This document shows positions 34,705 to 42,336 of a DNA stretch of 64,000 bases, in pieces; the first letter of the stretch is position 1, and each line of letters opens with the position of its first letter. The notes beneath the pieces were generated by a model. The model was given only the letters and a program-made list of their open reading frames with translations, was not told the origin of the DNA and ran no database searches. Both the position numbers and the translations under genes were made by a program. The stretch covers positions 25,709-89,708 of the forward strand of contig JBBQLG010000005.1 in the NCBI GenBank assembly GCA_038327655.1, in the 5' to 3' direction. This DNA is from JBBQLG01 sp038327655. Its GTDB lineage: Bacteria > Bacteroidota > Bacteroidia > Cytophagales > Spirosomataceae.

Positions 34705-35763
34705 TCACAGTGCCTTCTTCTCCGGAATCAGCCACGACGCCAGAATACTCACGGCCAGAATGGCGAGAATGATGTACAGCGAATAAATTGTCTGGAAACC
34801 CCAACCTGCCAACTGGTGTTCCAGCAGCATTTTCACGCCGATAAACGTCAGTAAAACGGCCAGCCCGACCTTCAGGAACCGGAACTGGTCCATGATACTC
34901 GACAGGAAAAAGAACATCGACCGCAGCCCCATGATGGCGAAGACGTTCGAGAAAAAGACGATGTACGGGTCTTTGGTGATCGAAAAAATGGCCGGAATCG
35001 AGTCTACGGCAAATATCAGGTCCGTTACCGCCACCACCAGTACGACAATGAACAGGGGCGTGATGAACAGCTTTTTGTCGGACTTCCGGCGGACGAAAAA
35101 ATGGTCGATTACATTCCGGCCGTAGACGTTGAAGTATTTGGACACGAACCGAACCACCGGGTGCTTTGCCGGTTCGATGGCTTCATCATCGTCTTTGTTG
35201 AAGAACAACTGCACACCCGTGTAGACCAGAAACGCACCGAAGAGGTACATAATCCAGTCGAACCGCTGCAACAGGGCCGAGCCGACGAAGATGAAAATGA
35301 ACCGCAGCACGATGGCTCCCAGAATGCCCCAGACCAGAATTTTCTTGTAAAACTTCGGGTGAACACCGAACGAATTGAAGATGACAATGAACACAAAGAT
35401 ATTATCGGCCGAGAGCGAATATTCTACCAAATAGCCCGTGATGTATTCCAGGGCCATGTTGTTCTGGAATTTAGCCAGACTGGCGGCATAGTTGCCGGGT
35501 ATCAGTTTGAGTTGTACAGCGTACTGACTGCGAATGGCTTCGAGTTGGGGCATGTCCCCAATGCCGTGGATGAGGTAACCGAATTTTTGCAGAAAGAAGT
35601 AAAATCCAACCGCCAGCAACACCCAGATGGCACTCCAGATACCAGCCTCCTTAAAACCGACGATGTGGCTTTTTTGCTTCGTCAGCAGGCCCAGGTCAAG
35701 CACCATGACTACCAGAACGAACAGGGCAAAGCCCAGAAAAAATACACTTTCACTACTGAACAT
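34705..35763 (-). CDS. TerC-family integral membrane protein
   Basis: With the start at 35763 (MFSSESVFFLGFALFVLVVM) the protein has 352 residues and about nine membrane helices. Family marks: LSADNIFVFIVIFNSFGVHPKFYKKILVWGI-type segment (around residue 140), ALLQRFDWIMYLFGAFLVYTG, and TDLIFAVDSIPAIFSITKDPYIVFFSNVFAIMGLRS, with the conserved acidic residues in helices. TerC-type proteins are linked to metal (manganese) export, loading of exported metalloenzymes, and tellurite resistance. No ter operon is present. It is divergent from the GT2 gene. Confidence 0.93.
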   Translation of the reverse strand: MFSSESVFFLGFALFVLVVMVLDLGLLTKQKSHIVGFKEAGIWSAIWVLLAVGFYFFLQKFGYLIHGIGDMPQLEAIRSQYAVQLKLIPGNYAASLAKFQNNMALEYITGYLVEYSLSADNIFVFIVIFNSFGVHPKFYKKILVWGILGAIVLRFIFIFVGSALLQRFDWIMYLFGAFLVYTGVQLFFNKDDDEAIEPAKHPVVRFVSKYFNVYGRNVIDHFFVRRKSDKKLFITPLFIVVLVVAVTDLIFAVDSIPAIFSITKDPYIVFFSNVFAIMGLRSMFFFLSSIMDQFRFLKVGLAVLLTFIGVKMLLEHQLAGWGFQTIYSLYIILAILAVSILASWLIPEKKAL

Positions 35764-35873
35764 AACGGGATTTTGCGGCTGACTTTTCGAGAACCCGTCA
35801 ATTTGCGTCGGCAAAACGGGCTGTAAAAACGGGTGCAATATCGGTAAACCCCGTCGTTGTTACCCTATGACAG

Positions 35874-35904
35874 TTGGTGTATCAACCGCATTCCATTAGT
35901 TTTG
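35874..35904 (+). promoter_or_regulatory. Promoter abutting the GT2 start codon
   Basis: TTG (35874-35876), a 20-bp spacer and TAGTTTTG (35897-35904) match the Bacteroidota promoter, but the -7 element ends only 5 bp before the ATG at 35910. Transcripts starting at the usual distance would be leaderless or nearly so. Confidence 0.55.
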
Positions 35905-35909
35905 ACCCC

Positions 35910-36650
35910 ATGTTTAATCAGAAAAAAGTAGTGGTGGTGATGCCCGCTTACCGGGCCGCCCTCACGTTGGAACGTACCTACCGTGAAATCCCCTTCGACA
36001 TTGTCGATGACGTAATTCTTGTCGATGATGCCAGCCCCGATAATACCGTCGATGTCGCCCGCGAGTTGGGTATCCGGCACGTAATCCGGCACGACCGCAA
36101 CAAAGGTTACGGTGGAAATCAGAAGACCTGCTACGCCAAAGCCCTCGACCTTGGAGCCGACATTGTGATTATGTTACACCCTGATTATCAGTACACCCCA
36201 CTACTGATACCGGCCATCGTTTCCATCATCGGCAACGATTTGTACCCGGTCGTGTTTGCGTCGCGCATTCTGGGAAAAGGAGCGCTGAAAGGCGGAATGC
36301 CGATGTACAAATACATTGCCAACCGCTTTCTGACGCTCACGCAGAACATCCTGATGAACCAGAAGCTGTCGGAGTACCATACCGGCTACCGCGCTTTTTC
36401 GGGCGAAGTAATCCGGGCGCTGGATTTTACGCACAACTCCGACGACTTCATCTTCGACAACGAAATGATCGCCCAGATTTTCTACAAGGGCTTTGACATC
36501 GCCGAAGTGACCTGCCCTACGAAATACTTCGAGGAAGCTTCGTCCATCAATTTCCGCCGGAGCAGCATTTATGGATTGGGGGTACTGAAGGTATCGCTGT
36601 TTTACCGGCTTACCCGATGGGGACTAATGAACTGGAATCTGCTGAAATAG
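35910..36650 (+). CDS. Family 2 glycosyltransferase
   Basis: 246 residues with a GT-A fold: VVVVMPAYRAALTLERTYRE, ILVDDASPDNT (donor-binding DD), GYGGNQKTCYAKALDLGADI, IVIMLHPDYQY (D-x-D-like HPDYQY), and a C-terminal TCPTKYFEEASSINFRRS. It resembles the DPM1/DPG-synthase group that loads sugars on to polyprenyl phosphate. The start at 35910 matches the family N-terminus. Its last 41 bp overlap the end of the convergent type III PKS gene. Confidence 0.9.
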   Translation: MFNQKKVVVVMPAYRAALTLERTYREIPFDIVDDVILVDDASPDNTVDVARELGIRHVIRHDRNKGYGGNQKTCYAKALDLGADIVIMLHPDYQYTPLLIPAIVSIIGNDLYPVVFASRILGKGALKGGMPMYKYIANRFLTLTQNILMNQKLSEYHTGYRAFSGEVIRALDFTHNSDDFIFDNEMIAQIFYKGFDIAEVTCPTKYFEEASSINFRRSSIYGLGVLKVSLFYRLTRWGLMNWNLLK

Positions 36651-37812
36651 CGGCTTCTGCCTGCTGCGGTGACCGGTTGGGTTCGCCCACGATGGCTTCC
36701 AGAATCATGGATTCGAGGGTGAGGCCCGGCCCGAACGCGCAACTCAGAATGTTGCCCGGCTCGGTGGTGCCTTCCGATTCCGTGCCTAATTCCTGCCAGA
36801 TTTCATTCAGGACGAACAGCACCGTAGCCGACGACATGTTGCCGTACTGCTTCAGAATCCGGTACGCGTACCGATCTTCCTCCGGTCCAATGCCCAACTG
36901 TGCTTCGATCACTTCCAGAATTTTTCGTCCGCCGGGGTGCATGGCGTAGCGGCCAATATCGCCGATGGTGAGGCCACTGCGTTCCAGTAATTTGGACAGC
37001 AGGCCACCGATGCCGCGTTTAATCACGTTGGGTACTTCGGACGTCAGCGTCATCTCGAAACCGAAATCACTCACGTGCCAGGCCATCTCGTTGCGCCCTT
37101 CGGCCAGCAGATCACAATAAAACTGCCGTTGCCGAAGGCTTTTATCTGGCCGGGGCTGACTCTCGACCAGTACCGCTGCCGACCCATCGGCAAACAGCGC
37201 ATTCGACAGGAGATGATCCGTTTCGGCTTTTTTCTGGAAGTGAATCGTGCAAAGTTCTATCGACACCACCAGCACTTTGGCGTTCGGGTCGGCCCGCACC
37301 ATCGCATCGGCGGCTTTCAGGCCGTTGAACGCTCCGTAGCAACCCATGAAGTTGATGGCCAACCGCTGCGTCGTTGTCGGCAAACCCAGGGCTTCGACCA
37401 GTTCAATATCGGGTCCGGGCGCGTACAGCCCCGTACAACTGACCGTAATCAGGTGCGTGATGGTTTGCGGATCAAAGCCCGGATAGTTGGCAAAGCAGTT
37501 CTGGACCGCCTTCAGAGCCAGTGGCAACGCTTCTTTCCGGTAAACGGCCATGCGCTGTCCAATGGTTGGAAACGGTTCCAGACCGGGTGTGTTGGGGTAA
37601 AACGTATAGTTGCCGTTGGTTTGCCCGTAGTCGGCCAGTACGGAGTGACGCTGTTCGATGCGGGTTTGCCGGTAGAGTGCAGTCAGGCGTCGGCGGTCCC
37701 GCTCATCAAACTGGAGCGCTTCGGCCATAAAATCGGCAATCTGTGTCTGGGGGAATATATGGGCGGGTACGGCGGTACCAAATGCATTGATGAAGCTGTC
37801 GGAAGAATTCAT
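36610..37812 (-). CDS. Type III polyketide synthase (chalcone/stilbene synthase family)
   Basis: 400 residues with the full Cys-His-Asn triad: Cys126 in TVSCTGLYAPGPDIELVEAL, His292 in YAMHPGGRKILEVIE, and Asn325 in KQYGNMSSATVLFVL. Other family landmarks are FMGCYGAFNGLKAADAM and FADGSAAVLVE. Type III PKSs extend acyl-CoA starters with malonyl-CoA into alkylpyrones, alkylresorcinols or phloroglucinols; bacterial homologues near membranes often use fatty acyl starters. The gene is divergent from a UbiA-family prenyltransferase 188 bp away, which suggests a prenylated aromatic polyketide, although no methyltransferase or oxidase is adjacent. The 3' end overlaps the GT2 gene by 41 bp. Confidence 0.93.
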   Translation of the reverse strand: MNSSDSFINAFGTAVPAHIFPQTQIADFMAEALQFDERDRRRLTALYRQTRIEQRHSVLADYGQTNGNYTFYPNTPGLEPFPTIGQRMAVYRKEALPLALKAVQNCFANYPGFDPQTITHLITVSCTGLYAPGPDIELVEALGLPTTTQRLAINFMGCYGAFNGLKAADAMVRADPNAKVLVVSIELCTIHFQKKAETDHLLSNALFADGSAAVLVESQPRPDKSLRQRQFYCDLLAEGRNEMAWHVSDFGFEMTLTSEVPNVIKRGIGGLLSKLLERSGLTIGDIGRYAMHPGGRKILEVIEAQLGIGPEEDRYAYRILKQYGNMSSATVLFVLNEIWQELGTESEGTTEPGNILSCAFGPGLTLESMILEAIVGEPNRSPQQAEAAISADSSSLVPIG

Positions 37813-37828
37813 AGAAACGGAAAGTGAT

Positions 37829-37841
37829 GTAAGTTACTTAC
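37829..37841. promoter_or_regulatory. Small palindrome in the T3PKS-UbiA divergent region
   Basis: GTAAGT-T-ACTTAC is a perfect 13-bp palindrome 16 bp upstream of the polyketide synthase start. It could be an operator, but no regulator gene is adjacent; low certainty. Confidence 0.3.
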
Positions 37842-38000
37842 GTTAGGTGGGCCACTCCCGGATTGCGTCAAGAGTAGTTACAAAACGTGACCATACGCAA
37901 AATGTTTCGCCAACGACCGGCCTGAACCCCTTCAGAAAGTTGCGGAGTCGTGTGTGGGAGAAAGTACGTAAATTTCCTCCGTTCCTAAACCTTTCTCACC

Positions 38001-38864
38001 ATGAGCCTCCGTTCCATCTGGTTACACCTGCGGGTGCCCTTTTCTTTTTTTATACTGCCTATTTTCTGGTTTGCCGTCAGCCAGTCAACCCAATTAGACT
38101 GGGGGCGGGCCGTTGCCGTGGGCTTGATCGTTCACCTGCTTCTGTACCCCGCCAGCAATGCGTACAACAGCTATTTTGATAAAGATGAAGACAGCATCGG
38201 CGGGCTGGAGAAACCCCCACCCGTAACAAAAACCCTGTACTGGGTGTCGTGGGTACTGGATATTGTCGCGCTGATTCTGGGTGCATTTGTCAACTGGCCC
38301 TTCGTCGTCTACCTGCTCATTTATGGCTTCGTTACCAAAGCGTACAGCTACGATGGCATTCGTCTTAAAAAATACCCCATACTCAGCTGGCTGTTAATTA
38401 GTGCCTTGCAGGGGGGAATTACGTACGTCATGATCTATATATCCATCAACAATCTGCCACTTTCCGCCGTGACAGCGCCTAAACTTCTGCTGGGGGGGCT
38501 GTTGGGCACCTTAAATCTGATGGCTCTTTACCCAGTTACTCAGGTATACCAGCATGAGGAAGATGCCCGCCGGGGCGACCGAACCATTAGCCGGATGCTG
38601 GGTATCCGGGGAACGTTCGTCTGTGCTGTTGTCATGTTTGCGCTGGCGGTGCTGGCTTTCTACGTTTATTTCGATGGCAGTTCTTTCTTCTTTCTGTACC
38701 TGTTGTTTCTGTCACCCGCCGTTGCTTTTTTCCTGCGCTGGTTCTGGCAGGTTTATCAGGACACGCGTCGGGCCAATTACCGAAACACGATGCGCATGAT
38801 GTGGACGGCGGGTGTTTGCCAGAATGTTTTTTTTGCCACACTGGTGCTTTTAAGTCATTCATAA
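38001..38864 (+). CDS. UbiA-family prenyltransferase
   Basis: 287 residues, about eight or nine membrane helices. The first Asp-rich motif is in ASNAYNSYFDKDEDSIGG (Asn56, Asp60, Asp64) and the second in YPVTQVYQHEEDARRGDRTI (near residue 180), the Mg-diphosphate sites of UbiA enzymes. It transfers a prenyl chain to an aromatic or other acceptor in the membrane. The divergent type III PKS supplies an obvious candidate acceptor. It is not evidently MenA or UbiA of quinone synthesis, because no quinone gene is near, but that remains possible. Sequence after the stop leads into the tRNA-Gly promoter. Confidence 0.9.
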   Translation: MSLRSIWLHLRVPFSFFILPIFWFAVSQSTQLDWGRAVAVGLIVHLLLYPASNAYNSYFDKDEDSIGGLEKPPPVTKTLYWVSWVLDIVALILGAFVNWPFVVYLLIYGFVTKAYSYDGIRLKKYPILSWLLISALQGGITYVMIYISINNLPLSAVTAPKLLLGGLLGTLNLMALYPVTQVYQHEEDARRGDRTISRMLGIRGTFVCAVVMFALAVLAFYVYFDGSSFFFLYLLFLSPAVAFFLRWFWQVYQDTRRANYRNTMRMMWTAGVCQNVFFATLVLLSHS

Positions 38865-38919
38865 ACAGCCGACAAGTAGCTGCAGGACGGCTACACTAAA
38901 ATATTTTTCGACCGGGGGC

Positions 38920-38949
38920 TTGACAAACGCCGACAAACAGCTAATTTTG
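38920..38949 (+). promoter_or_regulatory. Promoter of tRNA-Gly (and perhaps tRNA-Leu)
   Basis: TTG (38920-38922), a 19-bp spacer and TAATTTTG (38942-38949) match the Bacteroidota consensus exactly. The tRNA-Gly gene begins 37 bp further on. I see no separate promoter before the tRNA-Leu gene. Confidence 0.8.
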
Positions 38950-38986
38950 CATCCACAATTCGCCACTACTACGGCGAAAAGGCATT

Positions 38987-39062
38987 GCGAAAGTAGCTCA
39001 GCTGGTAGAGCGCGACCTTGCCAAGGTCGAGGTCGCGGGTTCGAACCCCGTCTTTCGCTCCA
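38987..39062 (+). tRNA. tRNA-Gly (anticodon GCC)
   Basis: Acceptor GCGAAAG pairs with CTTTCGC; D arm AGCTCAGCTGGTAGAGC; anticodon stem CGACC/GGTCG around TTGCCAA gives anticodon GCC; T arm GCGGGTTCGAACCCCGT. Discriminator T at 39059 is followed by an encoded CCA (39060-39062). Confidence 0.96.
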
Positions 39063-39069
39063 CGAAAAG

Positions 39070-39092
39070 GCACCGACCGACGGTGCTTTTTT
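39070..39092 (+). terminator. Terminator-like hairpin after tRNA-Gly
   Basis: GCACCG (39070-39075) and CGGTGC (39081-39086) form a short GC stem followed by six T. If the tRNA-Leu gene uses the tRNA-Gly promoter, this hairpin must be read through. Confidence 0.6.
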
Positions 39093-39154
39093 CGTAAGTA
39101 CCCAACTCGTTGGGATAATGCCGGGATGGTGGAATTGGTAGACACGCCGGACTT

Positions 39155-39900
39155 AGTTCTTTGATACTCTCGGTTTTATGCTGTGATTGAGGATTACTTA
39201 TTCTCAGTTCTATGGCACGTTACGTATTCGATTCTTCTTTCGAGAGGAAGATAGAAGATGTTTGTCTTGATTCGGGTAGTATGGCGAAAGCAGCTATAGC
39301 GCTTGGCATGAATTACAAAACACTTTGTTTTCACGCGAAACGACCTAATTGTTTTAAAGTCAATCAATCCGGTAAAGGTCTGAGGAAAAGGCTTTCTAAG
39401 GAGTCAGTATTGATGGCTGATATTTTTAGTGGTGCTCATCCAACTTACCAAACTCATAAAGTCAAGATTAGACTTTTGGGCGAAGGTTACAAGCAACATC
39501 GCTGCGAGTCGTGCGGTCTATCGGAATGGATGTCAAATCTCATACCGTTGGAGTTGCATCATAGGAATGGAGTAAGAACAGATAACTCGTTAGATAATCT
39601 TGAGTTGCTGTGCCCAAACTGTCACGCTTTTACAGACAATTACCGAGCGAAGAATATCAAAAAGTTGAGTGCGCGGTTGGAAACGACCGATGTAGAACCG
39701 CTTAAATTCGGGGAAACCTTATCAGGCAATGCCTGACTGGCAATCCCGAGCCAAGCCTGCCGACATATTGTTGGTGTGGAAGGTGTAGAGACTTAATAGG
39801 CGGCACCTGCGTCTCGCGGTTAGCGGGACATGGTGAAGAGAAAGTCCAGACCACAAATCATTGCATTTGGCAATGAGCAGCGAAAGCTGTAGTTGGTATG
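39155..39900 (+). ncRNA. Group I (IC3-like) self-splicing intron in tRNA-Leu(UAA)
   Basis: 746 nt. The core shows: P3 CCGCT (39698-39702) with GGCGG (39799-39803); P4 TTCGGG (39707-39712) with CCCGAG (39745-39750); a P5-tip hairpin TCAGGC-AAT-GCCTGA (39722-39736); P7 GACTT (39790-39794) with AAGTC (39842-39846); P8 CACC/GGTG enclosing GTCTCGC/GCGGGAC (39811-39829); a stem TCATTGC/GCAATGA (39858-39876); P9 CAGC-GAAA-GCTG (39878-39889). It ends in the expected G (39900), and exon 1 ends CTT, able to form the U-G P1 pair with GAG at 39189-39191. Segments such as GGCAATCCCGAGCCAAGCC match, from memory, the cyanobacterial tRNA-Leu(UAA) intron, which sits at the same site. Splicing is autocatalytic with guanosine. 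Confidence 0.9.
39212..39736 (+). CDS. Intron-encoded HNH homing endonuclease
   Basis: 174 residues starting 57 nt into the intron. An N-terminal helix-turn-helix-like part (SMAKAAIALGMNYKTLCFHA, about 23-42) is followed by a zinc-type HNH nuclease: CESC at 98-101, LELHHRNGVRTDNSLDNLEL with His116/His117 and Asn residues, and CPNCH at 134-138. This is the usual way a group I intron spreads to empty tRNA-Leu alleles. The sequence is clearly richer in A/T than the surrounding genes, a sign of separate origin. Its last ~13 codons encode the intron's own P3 5' strand, P4 and the P5 tip, and the stop codon TGA is the 3' side of the P5 hairpin, so translation and ribozyme folding must compete. Confidence 0.88.
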   Translation: MARYVFDSSFERKIEDVCLDSGSMAKAAIALGMNYKTLCFHAKRPNCFKVNQSGKGLRKRLSKESVLMADIFSGAHPTYQTHKVKIRLLGEGYKQHRCESCGLSEWMSNLIPLELHHRNGVRTDNSLDNLELLCPNCHAFTDNYRAKNIKKLSARLETTDVEPLKFGETLSGNA

Positions 39901-39968
39901 AAAATCCTGTGGGCCACAAGCCCGTGCGGGTTCGACTCCCGCTCCTGGTACAAAACCCTTATCGGGTT

Positions 39969-40009
39969 AAAGCAAAAAAGCCACTGACTGTCAGTGGCTT
40001 TTTTGCTTT
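39969..40009. terminator. Terminator shared by tRNA-Leu and the S8 peptidase gene
   Basis: Arms 39969-39988 and 39990-40009 are perfectly complementary over 20 nt (core GCCACTGAC) with T-runs on both strands, between the tRNA-Leu end and the convergent operon end. Confidence 0.88.
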
Positions 40010-40038
40010 CGGTACTGTCCGAAAACCCTGGATATGCC

Positions 40039-42324
40039 CTAAAAAACTTCGGTCAGGGGTGGTACACCAACTCCCGCGACAACCAGCGCGAAATCCTGCG
40101 GGGGCGTCAGCAGGTTGGCCGCAAAAACCTGGATAAAGTAGGTACCTTTTTTGGCGTCCGGGATTTTGACAGACTCTACGTTGTTATCCGGGTCGGGCAA
40201 GGTCAGGGCATCCGGTAATTCGGCGTTGCCCATAAATTTGATGCCACCGTCAATGTACTGCACCACCAGGTTTACGTTGTTCTGCAGTGAACGGGCGGGT
40301 GCATCGGTGTAGGCTAAGCAAAATCGTAGCTCGGCTACGTCGGCGGGCAGCATAAACTGATACCGTTTACGCTGCCCCGTGCGGGTGAACTGAAAGGTTT
40401 CCCACTCATCCACAAAACGAAGTTCCATACCCGGCTGCGACGGATTCGGGATGGCCAGGTTCATGCTCACGCGCCCGTGGCCCTGGTGGAAATTGGGTTT
40501 GCCAACGCTTTTGGCCGTCGCATCCTGCCCCGTCAACCAGGTAGTGCTATTAATCAGGGTGGCTTTCAGCAGGGCTGCGCTTGGCCGGAGATGCTTGGCA
40601 TGTTCAGTATAGTATTGGCGGACCAAAGCTGCGCACCCGGCTACCAATGGTGTAGCCATGCTGGTGCCGCCGTCGAAAGCATAGTGCGGGTCTTTGGGCT
40701 GGCCCTGCGTGGGGTATGCGCCCCAGAAATTGGCGATTGGCGCGAGCGACGACCGGGTTGAGAGAATATCGGTGCCGGGGGCTACTACATCGGGTTTAAT
40801 TCGTCGGTCATCGCATGGGCCCCGTCCGCTGAAAGCAGCCATGCTGTTGGCATCGCCCGACACGAGAGCGTTGGCAATTGGGGGAACCGGAAAGGCACTC
40901 GGCCAGCCCTGCGCCCAGGTAATGGTGGCCATTGGCCCGTCGGTACGGTCACTGCGGCTGGCACCGACGGTCAGCGCATTTTTGCAGGTGGCAGGTGACC
41001 CGATGGACAACCAGTCGACAAAGCCAACGTCCGCTTTTTTGGGCTGCTGCCCCGAGGTGCCTGCGTTGCCAGCCGCGACCACCAGCAGCATATCCTTGTT
41101 TTTGTGGACAAATTCGTCCGCTTCTTCACTGTTGACGGTATAGAACGATGGCGTCTGCGATCCCCAGCTATTGTTGTGAATCCGGGCACCTGCCTGATAC
41201 GCTTCTTCGAACAAATCGTTCAGGTCGACGGGCAGGCCGGTGAGTTTACCGTTCGCGTCGGTAAGGGATTGAAAAACCAGTTTGGCTTTGGAGGCAATCC
41301 CTTTGATCTTTCCGCCCGACGCCTTACCATCGCCCAGCACCGACCCCGCTACGTGCGTACCGTGTCCAACCAGATCGGTAGCGTCGTTCGGTCGTCCGCG
41401 GGCAAAGACCTTCAGGATGCGTCCCTGAAAGTCGGGGTGCTGATCGTCGATGCCCGTGTCGGCCACGGCCACAATCTGGTTGGAACCATCCTGCGTAAGT
41501 GCCATTGCTGGTGCTATTCCCGGCAACGGGTCTACTCCCAGTATCCGGCGCGAGACGTTATTGTACAGGACGGGTGCTATAAATTCGTCTACTTTATCTA
41601 CTTCAGCCAGGGCCGCCAGGTCATCCAGTACCGGTGAATTTTCGGCCACATAAAAGCGGATTTTACGGCTGCTGGTGCCCGCAATGGTCAGATTTCGGGT
41701 TTGGAGCCAGGTCCTGATTTTAGGCAGATCAGCCGGGTCATGCAGGCGAACATCGAAAGTCAGCATCTGAATGCCACCCACCGGCGGCTGGCCGATACCC
41801 GGTGTTACCGACTGCGAGATGACCTGCGGGGCCGACGACTCGGGAGTGATCCACTCGACGCTGCGAACAAACGGCAGTGAACTGACATCCACCACCTGCT
41901 GCGTACTGAGCCGGGCTTTGTATTTGTAAATGCCATCCGGTAACGATTCGAGCAGGCGCACACCCACGGCTTCCAACTGGCTGCGCGACGATTCGAGCAG
42001 CGGTCCATTCAGGTAAACAGCGTAGTAATCGACTAACTGAGGGAACGCATCGTTTAAGCCCGACATGCCGCTCATCCCATCACCAAAGCCGGAGATTGAC
42101 GCATCGAGCGACATCGCCTGACCGCTTATGGGGGCGTCCGGTGGGGAGGGGGCCACGGGTTGACGCTGTACGATGAGTCCTTTACGCTCCAACGCAGGAA
42201 TCGCGCTTTCCTCAATGTCGCCGATGACAAAACTATCGGTCGTCTGCGCCGAACTGAGGGCCTGCTGGGCATCTGCCTGCTCCGTTTCGTGCATAAAGTA
42301 GGCGATAACGTGGGTTTTAGCCAT
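40039..42324 (-). CDS. S8 (subtilisin-like) serine peptidase without signal peptide
   Basis: 761 residues. N-terminal ~260 residues hold a prodomain-like part (YYAVYLNGPLLESSRSQLEA, RSVEWITPES). The catalytic domain has Asp289 (VAVADTGIDD), His321 (GHGTHVAGSVLGDG), oxyanion Asn420 (VVAAGNAG) and Ser555 (GGTSMATPLVAG), so it should be active. The C-terminal ~150 residues look like a P-domain/jelly-roll (ELRFVDEWETFQF, AELRFCLAYTDAPARSL). There is no recognisable signal peptide, unusual for a subtilase. It is the last gene of the five-gene operon that begins with the M12A gene, 12 bp after the PLD gene. It may process operon products. Confidence 0.93.
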   Translation of the reverse strand: MAKTHVIAYFMHETEQADAQQALSSAQTTDSFVIGDIEESAIPALERKGLIVQRQPVAPSPPDAPISGQAMSLDASISGFGDGMSGMSGLNDAFPQLVDYYAVYLNGPLLESSRSQLEAVGVRLLESLPDGIYKYKARLSTQQVVDVSSLPFVRSVEWITPESSAPQVISQSVTPGIGQPPVGGIQMLTFDVRLHDPADLPKIRTWLQTRNLTIAGTSSRKIRFYVAENSPVLDDLAALAEVDKVDEFIAPVLYNNVSRRILGVDPLPGIAPAMALTQDGSNQIVAVADTGIDDQHPDFQGRILKVFARGRPNDATDLVGHGTHVAGSVLGDGKASGGKIKGIASKAKLVFQSLTDANGKLTGLPVDLNDLFEEAYQAGARIHNNSWGSQTPSFYTVNSEEADEFVHKNKDMLLVVAAGNAGTSGQQPKKADVGFVDWLSIGSPATCKNALTVGASRSDRTDGPMATITWAQGWPSAFPVPPIANALVSGDANSMAAFSGRGPCDDRRIKPDVVAPGTDILSTRSSLAPIANFWGAYPTQGQPKDPHYAFDGGTSMATPLVAGCAALVRQYYTEHAKHLRPSAALLKATLINSTTWLTGQDATAKSVGKPNFHQGHGRVSMNLAIPNPSQPGMELRFVDEWETFQFTRTGQRKRYQFMLPADVAELRFCLAYTDAPARSLQNNVNLVVQYIDGGIKFMGNAELPDALTLPDPDNNVESVKIPDAKKGTYFIQVFAANLLTPPQDFALVVAGVGVPPLTEVF

Positions 42325-42336
42325 GATGCTTGTCGT

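Larger units (their letters stand above)
39120..39950 (+). tRNA. tRNA-Leu (anticodon TAA), split by a group I intron
   Basis: Exon 1 is 39120-39154 and exon 2 is 39901-39950; joined they give 85 nt. Acceptor GCCGGGA pairs with TCCTGGT (two G-U), the D arm TGGTGGAATTGGTAGACAC matches bacterial tRNA-Leu, the anticodon loop becomes CTTAAAA with anticodon TAA, the long variable arm is GGGC-CACAA-GCCC, and the T arm GCGGG-TTCGACT-CCCGC is perfect. The intron lies between U34 and A35. The anticodon stem CCGGA/TCCTG has one C28-U42 mismatch. The discriminator is A; CCA is not encoded. Confidence 0.93.

Noticed and set aside
36610..38864. A flexirubin or aryl-polyene cluster
   Set aside because: No type II ketosynthases, ACPs or acyltransferases are present; only a type III PKS and one prenyltransferase.
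39120..39950. Reading the tRNA-Leu halves as a tRNA broken by an integrated element
   Set aside because: The join is exact, the insert ends in G, and paired ribozyme elements are present, so a self-splicing intron explains it better.
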